Assembly: GCA_017407835.1 (NCBI GenBank)
Contig: JAFQVV010000037.1
Coordinates: forward strand, 38,835 to 102,834
Reading direction: 5' to 3'
Length of the DNA stretch: 64,000 nt
Source: Clostridia bacterium
Lineage (GTDB): Bacteria > Bacillota > Clostridia > Oscillospirales > CAG-272
Within the stretch, counting starts at the first letter, position 1. Each line of letters opens with the position of its first letter. The notes under the pieces are model-generated. The model saw only the letters and a list, made by a program, of their open reading frames with translations. It was not told the origin of the DNA and did no database searches. The translations under genes were made by a program, and so were the position numbers. This document shows, one piece after another, positions 27,150 through 34,959 of the stretch.

Positions 27150-29012
27150 ATGAATACAAATTTGACTTATTCCAAAATCGAACCCCCGATTCGCGAAAAA
27201 TCCGCTTCGTATGATGTTGTTGTGGTCGGCGGAGGGCTGTCGGGTGTTTGTGCCGCGCTTGCTGCGGCACGTCATGGTGCCAGAACGGCGATTGTTCAGG
27301 ATCGTCCGATGTTTGGCGGAAACGCCTCTTCGGAGATTCGGATGCATGTTTGCGGGGCAAGTGAAAACCAGAAGAAACCGGAGCTTGAAGAAGGAGGAAT
27401 TCTCCACGAACTTCTGCTTGCCAATAAAAGCCGAAACGATGCGTACAATTTTTCCATCTGGGACATGACACTTTATGAAGCAATTCGTGCGCAGGAAAAT
27501 CTTGATTTTTATCTGAACACCACAATGATTGGCTGTAGGAAGGACGGGGACAGGATTACCGAGATTCATTGCCGCCAGCTGACAACCGAGATGACGCTGC
27601 ATTTTACTGCCGAGATTTTTATCGATTGCAGCGGAATCGGCTCTCTCGCTTTTTATGCGGGTGCAGAATATACGGTGGGCAGCGAGGGGCATGATGCATT
27701 CGGCGAACCCGATGCGCCCGCCGAGCCGACAGCCGATCGGATGGGGAACACACTGCTCCTGAAGGCGGTCGACCGCGGTCATCCCGTCCACTTTTCTCCC
27801 CCCGCCTTCGCGCGGCATTTCACCGAAGAAGAGCTGAAATATCGCCCCCATTCAAGCGGGTTTACGGTCGCAGTGGGGGATACATCCGACTATACGCGCA
27901 TGACGGCATTCAGCACATCATCGATCGATTACGGCTACTGGTGGATTGAGTTGTGCGGACATACCGAGGATTTCTTCTCCGAGTATGAGGATGTGCGAGA
28001 TGAATTGATGTCCTGTGTCTGGGGTGTGTGGGATCACATCAAAAACGGTGGTGATCACGGGGCGGAAAACTTTGATCTGGAGTGGATCGGCATCCTGCCG
28101 GGTATGCGGGAAGGTCGTCGCGTGCTGGGCGACTACATTCTGACCGAGAACGATATTCTGGAGAATCGGTGCTTTGATGACGGGGTGGCATACGGCGGCT
28201 GGGCGATGGATGTACATACGCCGAACGGCTTGTATGACTTTGACCGCAACCCGTCGATGATTCGCTGTTTTGACGGTGCGTATGAGATTCCGTATCGCTG
28301 TTACTATTCACGCAATGTCAGCAATTTGATGATGGCGGGAAAAATCATCAGCGCGACCAAAATGGGCATTTCCAGTGCGCGTGTCATGGGGACCTGTGCC
28401 ATTGGCGGACAGGCTGTCGGCACGGCAGCGGCAATGTGTGTGCAGAGAGGCATCTCGCCGCGCGGTCTGCTGCCGTATGTGCGGGATTTGCGCAGAGCGT
28501 TGGTGCGCGATGACTGTTATCTGCCGAGTACTTCGGATAGGGGAAGTCTGCTGTCGGGTGCATCGGTAACGGCTACCTCGACGAAGGAGGGACATTCACC
28601 AGCATGGGTGATCAACGGTATCTCCCGCAGTGTGGGGAACGCATCCAACTGTTGGGTGTCGGATGGCATATCCGCCGACGGGGAGTGCCTGACACTGACG
28701 GTGGATCGCGGGGTGCGCATTTCCGAGCTGCGGCTTACCTTCGACTCCAATTTTGCCTATCCCATCAAAATTACTCTCTCCAATAAGCGCCGCGCCCAAC
28801 AGCGCGTGGGAGTCCCACCCGAGCTTGTGCGGGACTATTGCGTACGCCTGTGGAGAAACAACGCGCTTGTGGCCGAACGCAGTGTTTCGGGCAATGTTCA
28901 GCGGTTGAATATTTTGCGGTTTGATGAGGTTGAGGTCGATCGAGTCGAGTGCATCATACAAAAAACCAACGGCTGCAGCGATGCCCGTGTGTTTGCCGTT
29001 GATGCGTATTGA
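27150..29012 (+). CDS. FAD-dependent oxidoreductase with C-terminal galactose-binding-like domain
   Basis: 620 residues. The FAD-binding Rossmann motif VVVVGGGLSGVCAALAAARHGA is near residues 21-42, followed by MFGGNASSEIRMHV, typical of the FAD_oxidored (Pfam 12831) family. Members often sit with carbohydrate genes and oxidise unknown substrates. The last about 150 residues look like a discoidin/galactose-binding beta-sandwich (ISRSVGNASNCWVSDG). No Shine-Dalgarno precedes the ATG, and the -10 box abuts it. A terminator follows. Confidence 0.85.
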   Translation: MNTNLTYSKIEPPIREKSASYDVVVVGGGLSGVCAALAAARHGARTAIVQDRPMFGGNASSEIRMHVCGASENQKKPELEEGGILHELLLANKSRNDAYNFSIWDMTLYEAIRAQENLDFYLNTTMIGCRKDGDRITEIHCRQLTTEMTLHFTAEIFIDCSGIGSLAFYAGAEYTVGSEGHDAFGEPDAPAEPTADRMGNTLLLKAVDRGHPVHFSPPAFARHFTEEELKYRPHSSGFTVAVGDTSDYTRMTAFSTSSIDYGYWWIELCGHTEDFFSEYEDVRDELMSCVWGVWDHIKNGGDHGAENFDLEWIGILPGMREGRRVLGDYILTENDILENRCFDDGVAYGGWAMDVHTPNGLYDFDRNPSMIRCFDGAYEIPYRCYYSRNVSNLMMAGKIISATKMGISSARVMGTCAIGGQAVGTAAAMCVQRGISPRGLLPYVRDLRRALVRDDCYLPSTSDRGSLLSGASVTATSTKEGHSPAWVINGISRSVGNASNCWVSDGISADGECLTLTVDRGVRISELRLTFDSNFAYPIKITLSNKRRAQQRVGVPPELVRDYCVRLWRNNALVAERSVSGNVQRLNILRFDEVEVDRVECIIQKTNGCSDARVFAVDAY

Positions 29013-29055
29013 TCTGCGGAAGGGCGGTTTGCTATAGGTCAACCGTATGGATGGC

Positions 29056-29085
29056 AAAAGCAGGTGGAGAAATCCACCTGCTTTT
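29056..29085. terminator. Intrinsic terminator
   Basis: AAAAGCAGGTGG and CCACCTGCTTTT, a 12-bp perfect stem with a 6-nt loop, after the FAD oxidoreductase. Confidence 0.85.
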
Positions 29086-29202
29086 GTCATTGTGCGCATC
29101 GTGTGACACAAAGTGCCCTCGCAAATCGGGATTTCGTTTGTCGGCAGCCCCCAAAGGTAGTCGGTTGAGGTGCGGCAATTATGCAGAACTGTATTTATAA
29201 CG

Positions 29203-29272
29203 AAACTCTCTCCCTGCGAGAGTTTAACTCGGCAGAGAAGGTGTTGTAAGTGCGTTGGTACTATGTTATACT
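29203..29272 (+). promoter_or_regulatory. Promoter and inverted repeat before XRE regulator
   Basis: TTGTAA (29244-29249), 17 bp, TATACT (29267-29272). Just upstream AAACTCTC and GAGAGTTT (29203-29225) form an inverted repeat that may be an operator or a weak terminator. Nothing else is recognised in 29086-29319. Confidence 0.55.
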
Positions 29273-29319
29273 ATATACAGAAGCGGTGCACAGCTTATTA
29301 TTGATGCGGGAGAAAATCT

Positions 29320-29985
29320 ATGCAGAATATTGGACAAAGAATCAAAGAACTTCGGAAGCAAAATGGTCTTACGCAGGAAAAACTGGCGGATTATCTCTGT
29401 ATCACGAACAAATCGGTCAGTAAATGGGAGTGTGGTCTGACAACACCTGACCTTGCGCTAATCGGACCGCTTACAAAAATTCTCCATGTATCCGCTGATG
29501 AACTGCTTGGATTGAATTCGGAAGATACAGATACAGAACGCGAAAAATACGATAGAGCAATGCAGAAGTATTATGACTGTGAAGTAACCCAACTGAACTA
29601 CGCATGGGCAAGGGCAGCATTGATTGATTTTCCTGATGATTACCGATATATGGAGTGGCTTGCGTATGCTGAGTACCGGCTTGCTTTGGAAGAATATCAA
29701 AAAGCTGACAGCAGCGGAAGCGTAGAGTTTCTGAACGAGATGACGGATAATGCTCTGCGCAGATATGAAGCAATTATCGAAAAGTGCCTTGAGCAAGAAG
29801 TCAAATGCAAGGCTGTCATGGGGAAGATCATGGTCTTGCGCTTTTGTGAACGAATTGATGAAGCGGAGTGGAGTGCGGAATTTGAATATCCCGATCCGGA
29901 TATCCACAAAGTTGCTGATGTACTGAAGTTGAGCAAAGCGGGACGAGAATTACTGCAGCTACTTGAAAAGGAAAAAGCACTTTAA
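29320..29985 (+). CDS. XRE-family transcriptional regulator
   Basis: 221 residues. The N-terminal helix-turn-helix (GQRIKELRKQNGLTQEKLAD, then TNKSVSKWECG) covers residues 4-60. The remaining 150 residues are helical, with two Trp-containing segments resembling TPR-like sensor domains. The target is unknown. It is more AT-rich than its chromosomal neighbours and lies directly outside the prophage, so it could be older acquired DNA. Confidence 0.88.
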   Translation: MQNIGQRIKELRKQNGLTQEKLADYLCITNKSVSKWECGLTTPDLALIGPLTKILHVSADELLGLNSEDTDTEREKYDRAMQKYYDCEVTQLNYAWARAALIDFPDDYRYMEWLAYAEYRLALEEYQKADSSGSVEFLNEMTDNALRRYEAIIEKCLEQEVKCKAVMGKIMVLRFCERIDEAEWSAEFEYPDPDIHKVADVLKLSKAGRELLQLLEKEKAL

Positions 29986-30045
29986 GTTTTTTAATGATTG
30001 CTAAAAAACAAAGCCTTCGAAAAAATAAATAACACTAAATTCCAA

Positions 30046-30099
30046 AGGAACATCTCCGCCGCCCAAATTATTGCAGCGGCGAGGATGTTCCTGCCTTTT
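30046..30099 (+). terminator. Terminator of XRE regulator
   Basis: AGGAACATC and CCGCCGC arms pair with GCGGCG and GATGTTCCT, followed by CTTTTTT. Confidence 0.85.
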
Positions 30100-30171
30100 T
30101 TCCGTATCGAAAATCTTCACTAAACGGCAGTTCAAGCCGGAAGCGGATGCACCTCTTTTGCTCTCTTATGA

Positions 30172-30222
30172 GAAAAAACAAGAACCATAACTCGATACGA
30201 TTGTATCAAAATTATGGTTCTT
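30172..30222 (-). terminator. Terminator of the tRNA-Ser locus (chromosomal side)
   Basis: An 11-bp stem (AAGAACCATAA with TTATGGTTCTT) encloses a second hairpin, GATAC/GTATC. On the minus strand a GTTTTTT run follows. It directly follows the tRNA 3' end fragment. Confidence 0.8.
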
Positions 30223-30225
30223 ATC

Positions 30226-30249
30226 TGGCGGAGAAGGAGAGATTTGCTC
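30226..30249 (-). other. attL: 3' end of a tRNA-Ser-like gene left by prophage integration
   Basis: The minus strand reads CAAATCTCTCCTTCTCCGCCA, the T-loop, T-stem and acceptor 3' strand plus CCA of a serine-type tRNA. No matching 5' part lies upstream at 30250-30375. The fragment keeps its own terminator on the chromosomal side, and an integrase gene starts on the phage side. This is the expected left junction of a tRNA-integrated prophage. A GTGAAATTTCAC palindrome at 30254-30265 follows. Confidence 0.7.
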
Positions 30250-30345
30250 ATGTGTGAAATTTCACGCAAAAATCAGCCTTTACGCCCCACAAAAACGAAA
30301 AAATCACCTTAAATGCGCATAAAATCATACTAAATCCAAATAAGT

Positions 30346-30367
30346 GTACCCAAATGCGTACCCAAAT
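30346..30367. repeat. Direct repeats, possible integrase arm sites
   Basis: GTACCCAAAT occurs at 30346-30355 and again at 30358-30367, 12 bp apart, between the att core and the integrase stop codon. This is the usual place for arm-type integrase sites. Confidence 0.45.
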
Positions 30368-30375
30368 TCACCCCA

Positions 30376-31455
30376 TCAAAACCCAGAAAATGCATCGCGC
30401 ATTTTGTCTGCATCGGAGGGCATCATATGACTGTAGGTATTCAGCGTTTGCTCAATATTCGAGTGTCCGAGGTGGCGGGAGACGGCGACGATGGAGACAC
30501 CGGAGGCGATGAGCACCGAGGCGCAGGAGTGCCGGAAATCGTGCAGACGGATCTTCTTCACGCCGCTTTGTTTGCACCATTCGGCAAAGCGGCGGTCAAG
30601 CGAGCGGTCTGTGAAGGGGTCATCGCCGCCGAAGACAAACAGGTCATCGGCGCGTTGATCGAGGCTTTCACGCCACGTGCGAAGATCGGCGGAGAGGGTC
30701 TGCGGGATCGAGACATTTCGGATGCTTGCGTTGTTCTTCGGGGTGGTGACGGCATAAGGTGCGTCTTTGGTCTTGCGGGTGATCGATTTTGTGATGCTGA
30801 TCTTCGCCGCATCGAAATCAATATCCGCCCAGGTCAGTGCCAGCGACTCGCCCTTGCGGCAACCGGTGGTGTAGAGCAGGCGGAAGTAAAGGGCATAGAG
30901 CGGCTCATCCACGGCGGCGATAAATCGTTGAAATTCCTCCGGCGTCCAAAATTGCATTTCCTTTTTCGGTTCGAGGTTACGGAAACCTTCCACGCGGGAC
31001 ATGATATTTTTGACGTCGTGGTATCGCTCGCCGAATTTATAGATGGACGACAGCTGCGTACGCAGGCCGGTCTTGTATTTGTAGCTGTAGGCTTCAAGCG
31101 ACTGCTGCCAGGCGAGGACATCGCGCGGGGTGATCTCATCGACAATGCGCCCGGCAAAGTAAGGCGCGATGTGCTGGTTGATCTTCGACTCGATGCTGTA
31201 GACCGACGACGGCTTGATGCGCGTTCGCTGGTGCGCGAGGTAATCGGCCAGTAGATCGTCGAAAAGCAAACGGTTATCTATCGTATCTTCAACGGTGCTG
31301 CCCTGCTCGGCCATGTACTCGACATAAGCCCGCTGGGCTTCTTTTTTTGTGCGGTAGCCGGACAGGCGTTTGTTTTGCGTTGTGCCGTCCCGCAGCTTCT
31401 CGCGGAAACGAACAGACCAAAGCTTGTCCTTGCCACGCTGATCATAGCTTGGCAT
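30376..31455 (-). CDS. int: Phage tyrosine recombinase (integrase)
   Basis: 359 residues: an N-terminal arm-binding domain (MPSYDQRGKDKLWSVRF), a SAM-like core-binding domain, and a C-terminal catalytic domain with TTGCRKGES (Arg), HDFRHSCA (HxxR), HLGHSN (His) and NTYSHM (Tyr nucleophile). It inserts the phage at the adjacent tRNA end. The ATG at 31455 has AAAGGAGG 7 nt upstream; longer in-frame versions lack a site. The gene lies beside attL and points toward it. Confidence 0.95.
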   Translation of the reverse strand: MPSYDQRGKDKLWSVRFREKLRDGTTQNKRLSGYRTKKEAQRAYVEYMAEQGSTVEDTIDNRLLFDDLLADYLAHQRTRIKPSSVYSIESKINQHIAPYFAGRIVDEITPRDVLAWQQSLEAYSYKYKTGLRTQLSSIYKFGERYHDVKNIMSRVEGFRNLEPKKEMQFWTPEEFQRFIAAVDEPLYALYFRLLYTTGCRKGESLALTWADIDFDAAKISITKSITRKTKDAPYAVTTPKNNASIRNVSIPQTLSADLRTWRESLDQRADDLFVFGGDDPFTDRSLDRRFAEWCKQSGVKKIRLHDFRHSCASVLIASGVSIVAVSRHLGHSNIEQTLNTYSHMMPSDADKMRDAFSGF

Positions 31456-31657
31456 TGGTGTACCTCCTTTTGCGATGCAGTATGGGCGGTGAGGGCGTTT
31501 GAAAAAATTTTTCGATGGGTATTGACAGACAAGGGCTTTGCCTATCATGCCCAAAACAAGGCGAAAAAGTTTGTTGATTCCGATAATGGAAATAATTTCG
31601 GAAATGCGATATAATTATAACACAACGATATTCCACCAGAAGAAAAGGAGGAGCAAA

Positions 31658-31762
31658 ATGGAAGAGAAAGTGACTATAGACGAGGCGTTGGCGTTGTTCC
31701 TCTCGCTGAGTGATGATGAAAAACGTAAAGTTCTTGAATTTATGGAGGGGTTGAAGGAATGA
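31658..31762 (+). CDS. 34-residue protein, function unknown
   Basis: A short acidic helical protein (MEEKVTIDEALALFLSLS...) with a strong AAAAGGAGGAG site 5 nt before the ATG and a TATAAT box at 31610-31615. It reads away from the integrase. It may be a small phage regulator. The gap 31763-31955 after it shows nothing recognisable. Confidence 0.55.
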   Translation: MEEKVTIDEALALFLSLSDDEKRKVLEFMEGLKE

Positions 31763-31955
31763 AAAAAGCATTTTAAGAGTCGGCCATAGGTCTTGCGCAA
31801 AAAATATTTATACCATGTCAACGTACAGACAGACTCTGCTTGACGATCTTTATGTGATTGGCATTGACTCTTGCTGAGATGGTAATATTCAATCTGCATG
31901 CTTGGATCTTGTTCTGGCTTTTCTCAAAGCAATTCGCGCGAAGCGGACAGAGCGA

Positions 31956-33083
31956 TCAATTTCTTGCAATGTTCTTCAGATAAATGACTATCAAAAACTT
32001 TTCGAGCGTTTGCCTGTCCCAAAGGCGAACGCTCATTTGTTCTGCCATCATTTTTGCAGCTTCTGTGTAATGCGAATTTGTTATAACAACGGCGATGTCC
32101 TTGTCATAATATTTCTTTGCGGCGTAAACTTGCTGCACCGCATCATTTCCCACTTTGGTTTCATAGCGTTTACACTGAATTACATATGTCGCGTAATCTT
32201 TTTCAGCTAAGATATCCGCACCGCAATCGCCCGACATTTTTGTTAAATTTACATTGGAAAAACCGATTTCTTTCAAAATCATTTTTGCTTCATTTTCAAA
32301 CTCGATGCCGCTCATAAAATCTATTTCTTTCATTTTTGACTCGATAAAATTGTGCATTCTTTGGTTTTCTTTATCGTCTTCAAAAATATTCATGTCAACC
32401 TTAATGTTTTTTATATCGCTGACATATTGAAATAGAAAATTATAGGCGGCGCTTTTTTCTTTCGTTCCAGCAATGGGAAGAACCTTAAAATGGTTAATTT
32501 CGGACATTCTATTTTCAATTTCGTTTTGAATAATTTTTTCCGATTGGCGTTTTATTCTTTCAACTTCGTCTTGAATAATTTCCTCTGCTCGACATTTTAT
32601 TTTTTCTGCCTCAATGTCTGCATCAAACAGCAAAGTTTTGCGTTCTTCTTCAGCGCGATATTTTATGCCAGCAGCCGTATTGTTTGCCTCCAATAGCAAA
32701 ACTCTCCGTTCTTCTTCTGCTTTTTTTGCTATTCTTTCTGCTTCATGCAAAGCTTTTTGTAAAATAAATTCTCGTTGTTCCTCTGCTTCTGTGTACATTT
32801 GATCAATGCATTGCTGGATGTCACTTATCGCGTTGTCGTTTGCCTGTTTTATTGCTTCTTCATACCAGTCTGTTTTCTTGTTAAAAGAACTTGTTCCAAA
32901 CGAAAATATAGAAAAAACAACAAGTTTTACTCTATCAAGCATCCATACATCGTTAGTATATAGAACAAGCTGAATTGATTGAACCGCAGAAAGAGCAAAT
33001 AAAGCAGCCAACACAAATTGGTTTTTTGTAAAAACGGACACCAAAAGCAAAAGCCAAGTTGGAATCAAATAATATGTTTTCAT
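31956..33083 (-). CDS. Membrane-anchored Mrr-like restriction endonuclease
   Basis: 375 residues. Two hydrophobic segments (about 4-42) would place the protein in the membrane. A long Glu/Lys/Arg-rich coiled coil (about 75-195) follows, and the C-terminal Mrr_cat domain (about 255-365) has Glu263, Asp290 (CGAD) and Gln303-x-Lys305. Mrr domains cut modified or foreign DNA. The start ATG overlaps the repressor stop (ATGA), so the nuclease is translated with the repressor in the lysogen, as expected for a defence or superinfection gene. The gene is visibly AT-rich compared with the flanks. Confidence 0.8.
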   Translation of the reverse strand: MKTYYLIPTWLLLLVSVFTKNQFVLAALFALSAVQSIQLVLYTNDVWMLDRVKLVVFSIFSFGTSSFNKKTDWYEEAIKQANDNAISDIQQCIDQMYTEAEEQREFILQKALHEAERIAKKAEEERRVLLLEANNTAAGIKYRAEEERKTLLFDADIEAEKIKCRAEEIIQDEVERIKRQSEKIIQNEIENRMSEINHFKVLPIAGTKEKSAAYNFLFQYVSDIKNIKVDMNIFEDDKENQRMHNFIESKMKEIDFMSGIEFENEAKMILKEIGFSNVNLTKMSGDCGADILAEKDYATYVIQCKRYETKVGNDAVQQVYAAKKYYDKDIAVVITNSHYTEAAKMMAEQMSVRLWDRQTLEKFLIVIYLKNIARN

Positions 33084-33436
33084 TTGTTAAACATTTTCAT
33101 AAACTCTATCGTTGCCCGTTTCTGATCTTCAGAAAAATCCGCCCAGATAGCATTAAATTCTACATCCAATTTACTCTTCGGCTCGTCGATTAAATCGACG
33201 GGCTTTTCTTTTTTATCGGTTTTTCCGAGAAGCCAGTCTGCATTGACATCATATTTTTCGGAAATTTCGTAAACTTTTTTCAAATACGCATCGCTTCTTC
33301 CGGCTATCCAGTCTGATATTATCTCCCCGCCTTTATAGCCGATGCTCTGCGCAAAAATTCTTTTTGCTCCATGAACAAAGTCTCCGTTTGGTTTTCTCGG
33401 AATCAAAGATAAAATTCTTTCCAGCACAATGTCCAT
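33080..33436 (-). CDS. Phage repressor (XRE family)
   Basis: 118 residues. The helix-turn-helix is within about residues 20-60 (AKRIFAQSIGYKGGEIISDW) followed by KYDVNADWLLGKTD, typical of CI-like phage repressors. A short C-terminal tail lacks a peptidase domain, so LexA-like self-cleavage is not expected. It is transcribed leftward from the promoter at 33595-33623, opposite the Cro-like gene. Confidence 0.85.
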   Translation of the reverse strand: MDIVLERILSLIPRKPNGDFVHGAKRIFAQSIGYKGGEIISDWIAGRSDAYLKKVYEISEKYDVNADWLLGKTDKKEKPVDLIDEPKSKLDVEFNAIWADFSEDQKRATIEFMKMFNK

Positions 33437-33493
33437 ATTTCAAACCTCGTATTTGTTTAATACGCCGAAATATAAATAAAATGAGTTTTGCTA

Positions 33494-33523
33494 TTGACAA
33501 ACCTCATTTTATTGAGATATAAT
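33494..33523 (+). promoter_or_regulatory. Rightward early promoter
   Basis: TTGACA, 18 bp, TATAAT. An operator octamer lies inside the spacer. It faces the leftward promoter. Confidence 0.75.
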
Positions 33524-33594
33524 ATACACATCCCAAGACAAAACGCAAAAAGGAACCCGCTTGAATCGGGTTGTGTATTAGTATCGGCAATTAC

Positions 33595-33623
33595 ATAATA
33601 CAACACAAATCTCATTTTGTCAA
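33595..33623 (-). promoter_or_regulatory. Leftward repressor promoter
   Basis: TTGACA, 17 bp, TATTAT on the minus strand, with an operator octamer overlapping the -35/spacer. Confidence 0.75.
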
Positions 33624-33661
33624 GGGCAAATCTCATTTTTATTAGAAATGGAGGTGATGTC

Positions 33662-33853
33662 ATGGCGTTCCGTGAAATGCGCATTCGCGCGAATTTGACG
33701 CAAGAGGAAGCGGCGGAGAAGTTTGGTGTTGACCAATCCACCATTCATGCGTGGGAGATGGGCAAGTGGTCGCCCAGAGTTGTTCTCTTGTGCAAAATCG
33801 CGGCGGTATACGGTTGCACCGTCGACGATCTGCTGAAAGAAGCGGAAAAATAA
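33662..33853 (+). CDS. Cro-like XRE regulator
   Basis: 63 residues, almost entirely one helix-turn-helix (MRIRANLTQEEAAEKFGVDQ, then STIHAWEMGKWSP). It is the first gene to the right of the switch, with a perfect GGAGGTGAT site. The position and size fit a Cro-type antirepressor of the lysogenic promoter. Confidence 0.85.
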   Translation: MAFREMRIRANLTQEEAAEKFGVDQSTIHAWEMGKWSPRVVLLCKIAAVYGCTVDDLLKEAEK

Positions 33854-33854
33854 A

Positions 33855-33881
33855 GTCTGAACATCAGAAAGGAAAAACATT
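33855..33881 (+). repeat. Duplicated translation-initiation segment, copy 1
   Basis: GTCTGAACATCAGAAAGGAA plus AAACATT, carrying the Shine-Dalgarno of the next gene. 26 of 27 bases recur at 34165-34191. Confidence 0.7.
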
Positions 33882-34106
33882 ATGGAAATGTACTACAAGT
33901 CCGTCCGCATTCACGAATATACGAAGATGCGGGACGAAATCGCAGGGTTTAACTCTCTGCTGAAAGCGATTGCAAGGCTCTTTCACAAGCATGCTGTGCC
34001 GCTGGATAGCATTGACATGGCTCTGTCTGTGATCGGCGAGCATCTGCACGCGGAATACAACGGCTACGGCGATGCGTTTGAGCTGACAAAGGAGGGACGG
34101 AGATGA
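33882..34106 (+). CDS. Hypothetical phage early protein
   Basis: 74 residues, helical, starting MEMYYKSVRIHEYTKM. AGAAAGGAA precedes the ATG within the duplicated segment. Not recognised. It ends in ATGA overlapping a 31-codon ORF. Confidence 0.65.
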   Translation: MEMYYKSVRIHEYTKMRDEIAGFNSLLKAIARLFHKHAVPLDSIDMALSVIGEHLHAEYNGYGDAFELTKEGRR

Positions 34107-34198
34107 GTGTTCGCGTACCAATGATCGTATCGGTTGAGCGGGCTGGGTGGGTATACAAAATATTGTCTGAACACCAGAAAGGAAAAACATTGAGGTAA
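34103..34198 (+). CDS. 31-residue ORF, possibly coding
   Basis: Starts in the ATGA of the preceding gene with GGAGGGACGGAG upstream. It encodes MSVRVPMIVSVERAGWVYKI and then reads through the second copy of the duplicated segment. It may be a true coupled gene or a by-product of the duplication. Confidence 0.35.
   Translation: MSVRVPMIVSVERAGWVYKILSEHQKGKTLR
34165..34191 (+). repeat. Duplicated translation-initiation segment, copy 2
   Basis: 26 of 27 bases match 33855-33881. Here no ATG follows directly; the next gene starts 14 nt downstream at 34206. Confidence 0.7.
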
Positions 34199-34205
34199 AA
34201 AAGTA

Positions 34206-34571
34206 ATGAAAATCACATTAACAGCGGCGCGGACGGATGATATCGAGAAGGTAATCCGCCACGCGAAGGCGCTCGAGGAGCGCGGCATTGACGAGGTAGA
34301 GGTCGTTGTCGATTTTTGCATGGAAAGCAAACCGTATCTTCTCAATGATGATATCATGACGCGGTATGGAGTCGGCAGAACGGCAGCACAGGGGATCGTG
34401 CAGTCGGTGAAGCAATATTGCGGCGATTCTTTGGGCAAGGGGCGCGTTCTGGTGAATGAGCTTCTTGCGTGGGAGCGCCGTTCCCTTGACAAGCAAGCTG
34501 CGCCGGAGAGAAAACGGACGGTCTGTGTTGGCCGTGAGATAATGAGAAATGGTAAAGATGGTGAAATCTAA
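34206..34571 (+). CDS. Excisionase-like / helix-turn-helix protein
   Basis: 121 residues. The central part (YLLNDDIMTRYGVGRTAAQG, then GKGRVLVNELLAWERR) resembles the winged helix of excisionase/MerR-like (HTH_17) proteins. The C-terminus is basic. As a third early gene it could be an Xis or early regulator; this is inference from weak similarity. Confidence 0.6.
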   Translation: MKITLTAARTDDIEKVIRHAKALEERGIDEVEVVVDFCMESKPYLLNDDIMTRYGVGRTAAQGIVQSVKQYCGDSLGKGRVLVNELLAWERRSLDKQAAPERKRTVCVGREIMRNGKDGEI

Positions 34572-34717
34572 TGGAAGCGCGGGGCATGATGCGCTACAAT
34601 GACACATTGGTTCACACGTCTGTTGCCTTTGAGGTATGGGGGCTGGATATTGCCGACATTGAGCGGCGGTATGCCAAGCTTCGCAAGTATGGCATGGTAG
34701 GGGAGGCGGCGGTATGA
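34571..34717 (+). CDS. 48-residue hypothetical protein
   Basis: Starts in a TAATG overlap with the previous gene and ends in a TGA overlapping the next start, so it fits the operon exactly. It contains VWGLDIADIERRYAKLRKYG, a helical segment. Not recognised. Confidence 0.5.
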   Translation: MEARGMMRYNDTLVHTSVAFEVWGLDIADIERRYAKLRKYGMVGEAAV

Positions 34718-34959
34718 TGGATCTGTGCGAGGTGGCGGAGCAGTATCCGCTGGCGAGGATTGGAATGATACGTGCGAGACGCGAGAGGAGAATGACGCAA
34801 GAGAAGGTGGCGGAGATGCTGAACGTGAGCCGCCGATATTATTGCGGGATTGAGTTGGGGATTGTAGAGAACCCGGAGCCGGATGTGATGCGGCGGGCGC
34901 TGAAGATTCTCGGACTGGATGAAAAAGCATTGAGAGGAGAAGAAGAATGCAGGGATTGA
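34714..34959 (+). CDS. XRE-family helix-turn-helix protein
   Basis: 81 residues with a helix-turn-helix at about residues 18-60 (IRARRERRMTQEKVAEMLNV, then SRRYYCGIELG). It is a third small XRE protein of the early region; its operator is unknown. The start is ATG 34714 or 34717. Confidence 0.75.
   Translation: MMDLCEVAEQYPLARIGMIRARRERRMTQEKVAEMLNVSRRYYCGIELGIVENPEPDVMRRALKILGLDEKALRGEEECRD

Larger units (their letters stand above)
33478..33639. promoter_or_regulatory. Lysogeny switch operator region
   Basis: The octamer CTCATTTT (or AAAATGAG) occurs at 33478-33485 (inverted), 33503-33510, 33611-33618 and 33632-33639. The last two are exactly 21 bp apart. The copies overlap or flank both promoters of the switch and are likely binding sites for the repressor and the Cro-like protein. 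A small hairpin, AACCCG/CGGGTT, lies between the promoters. Confidence 0.65.
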
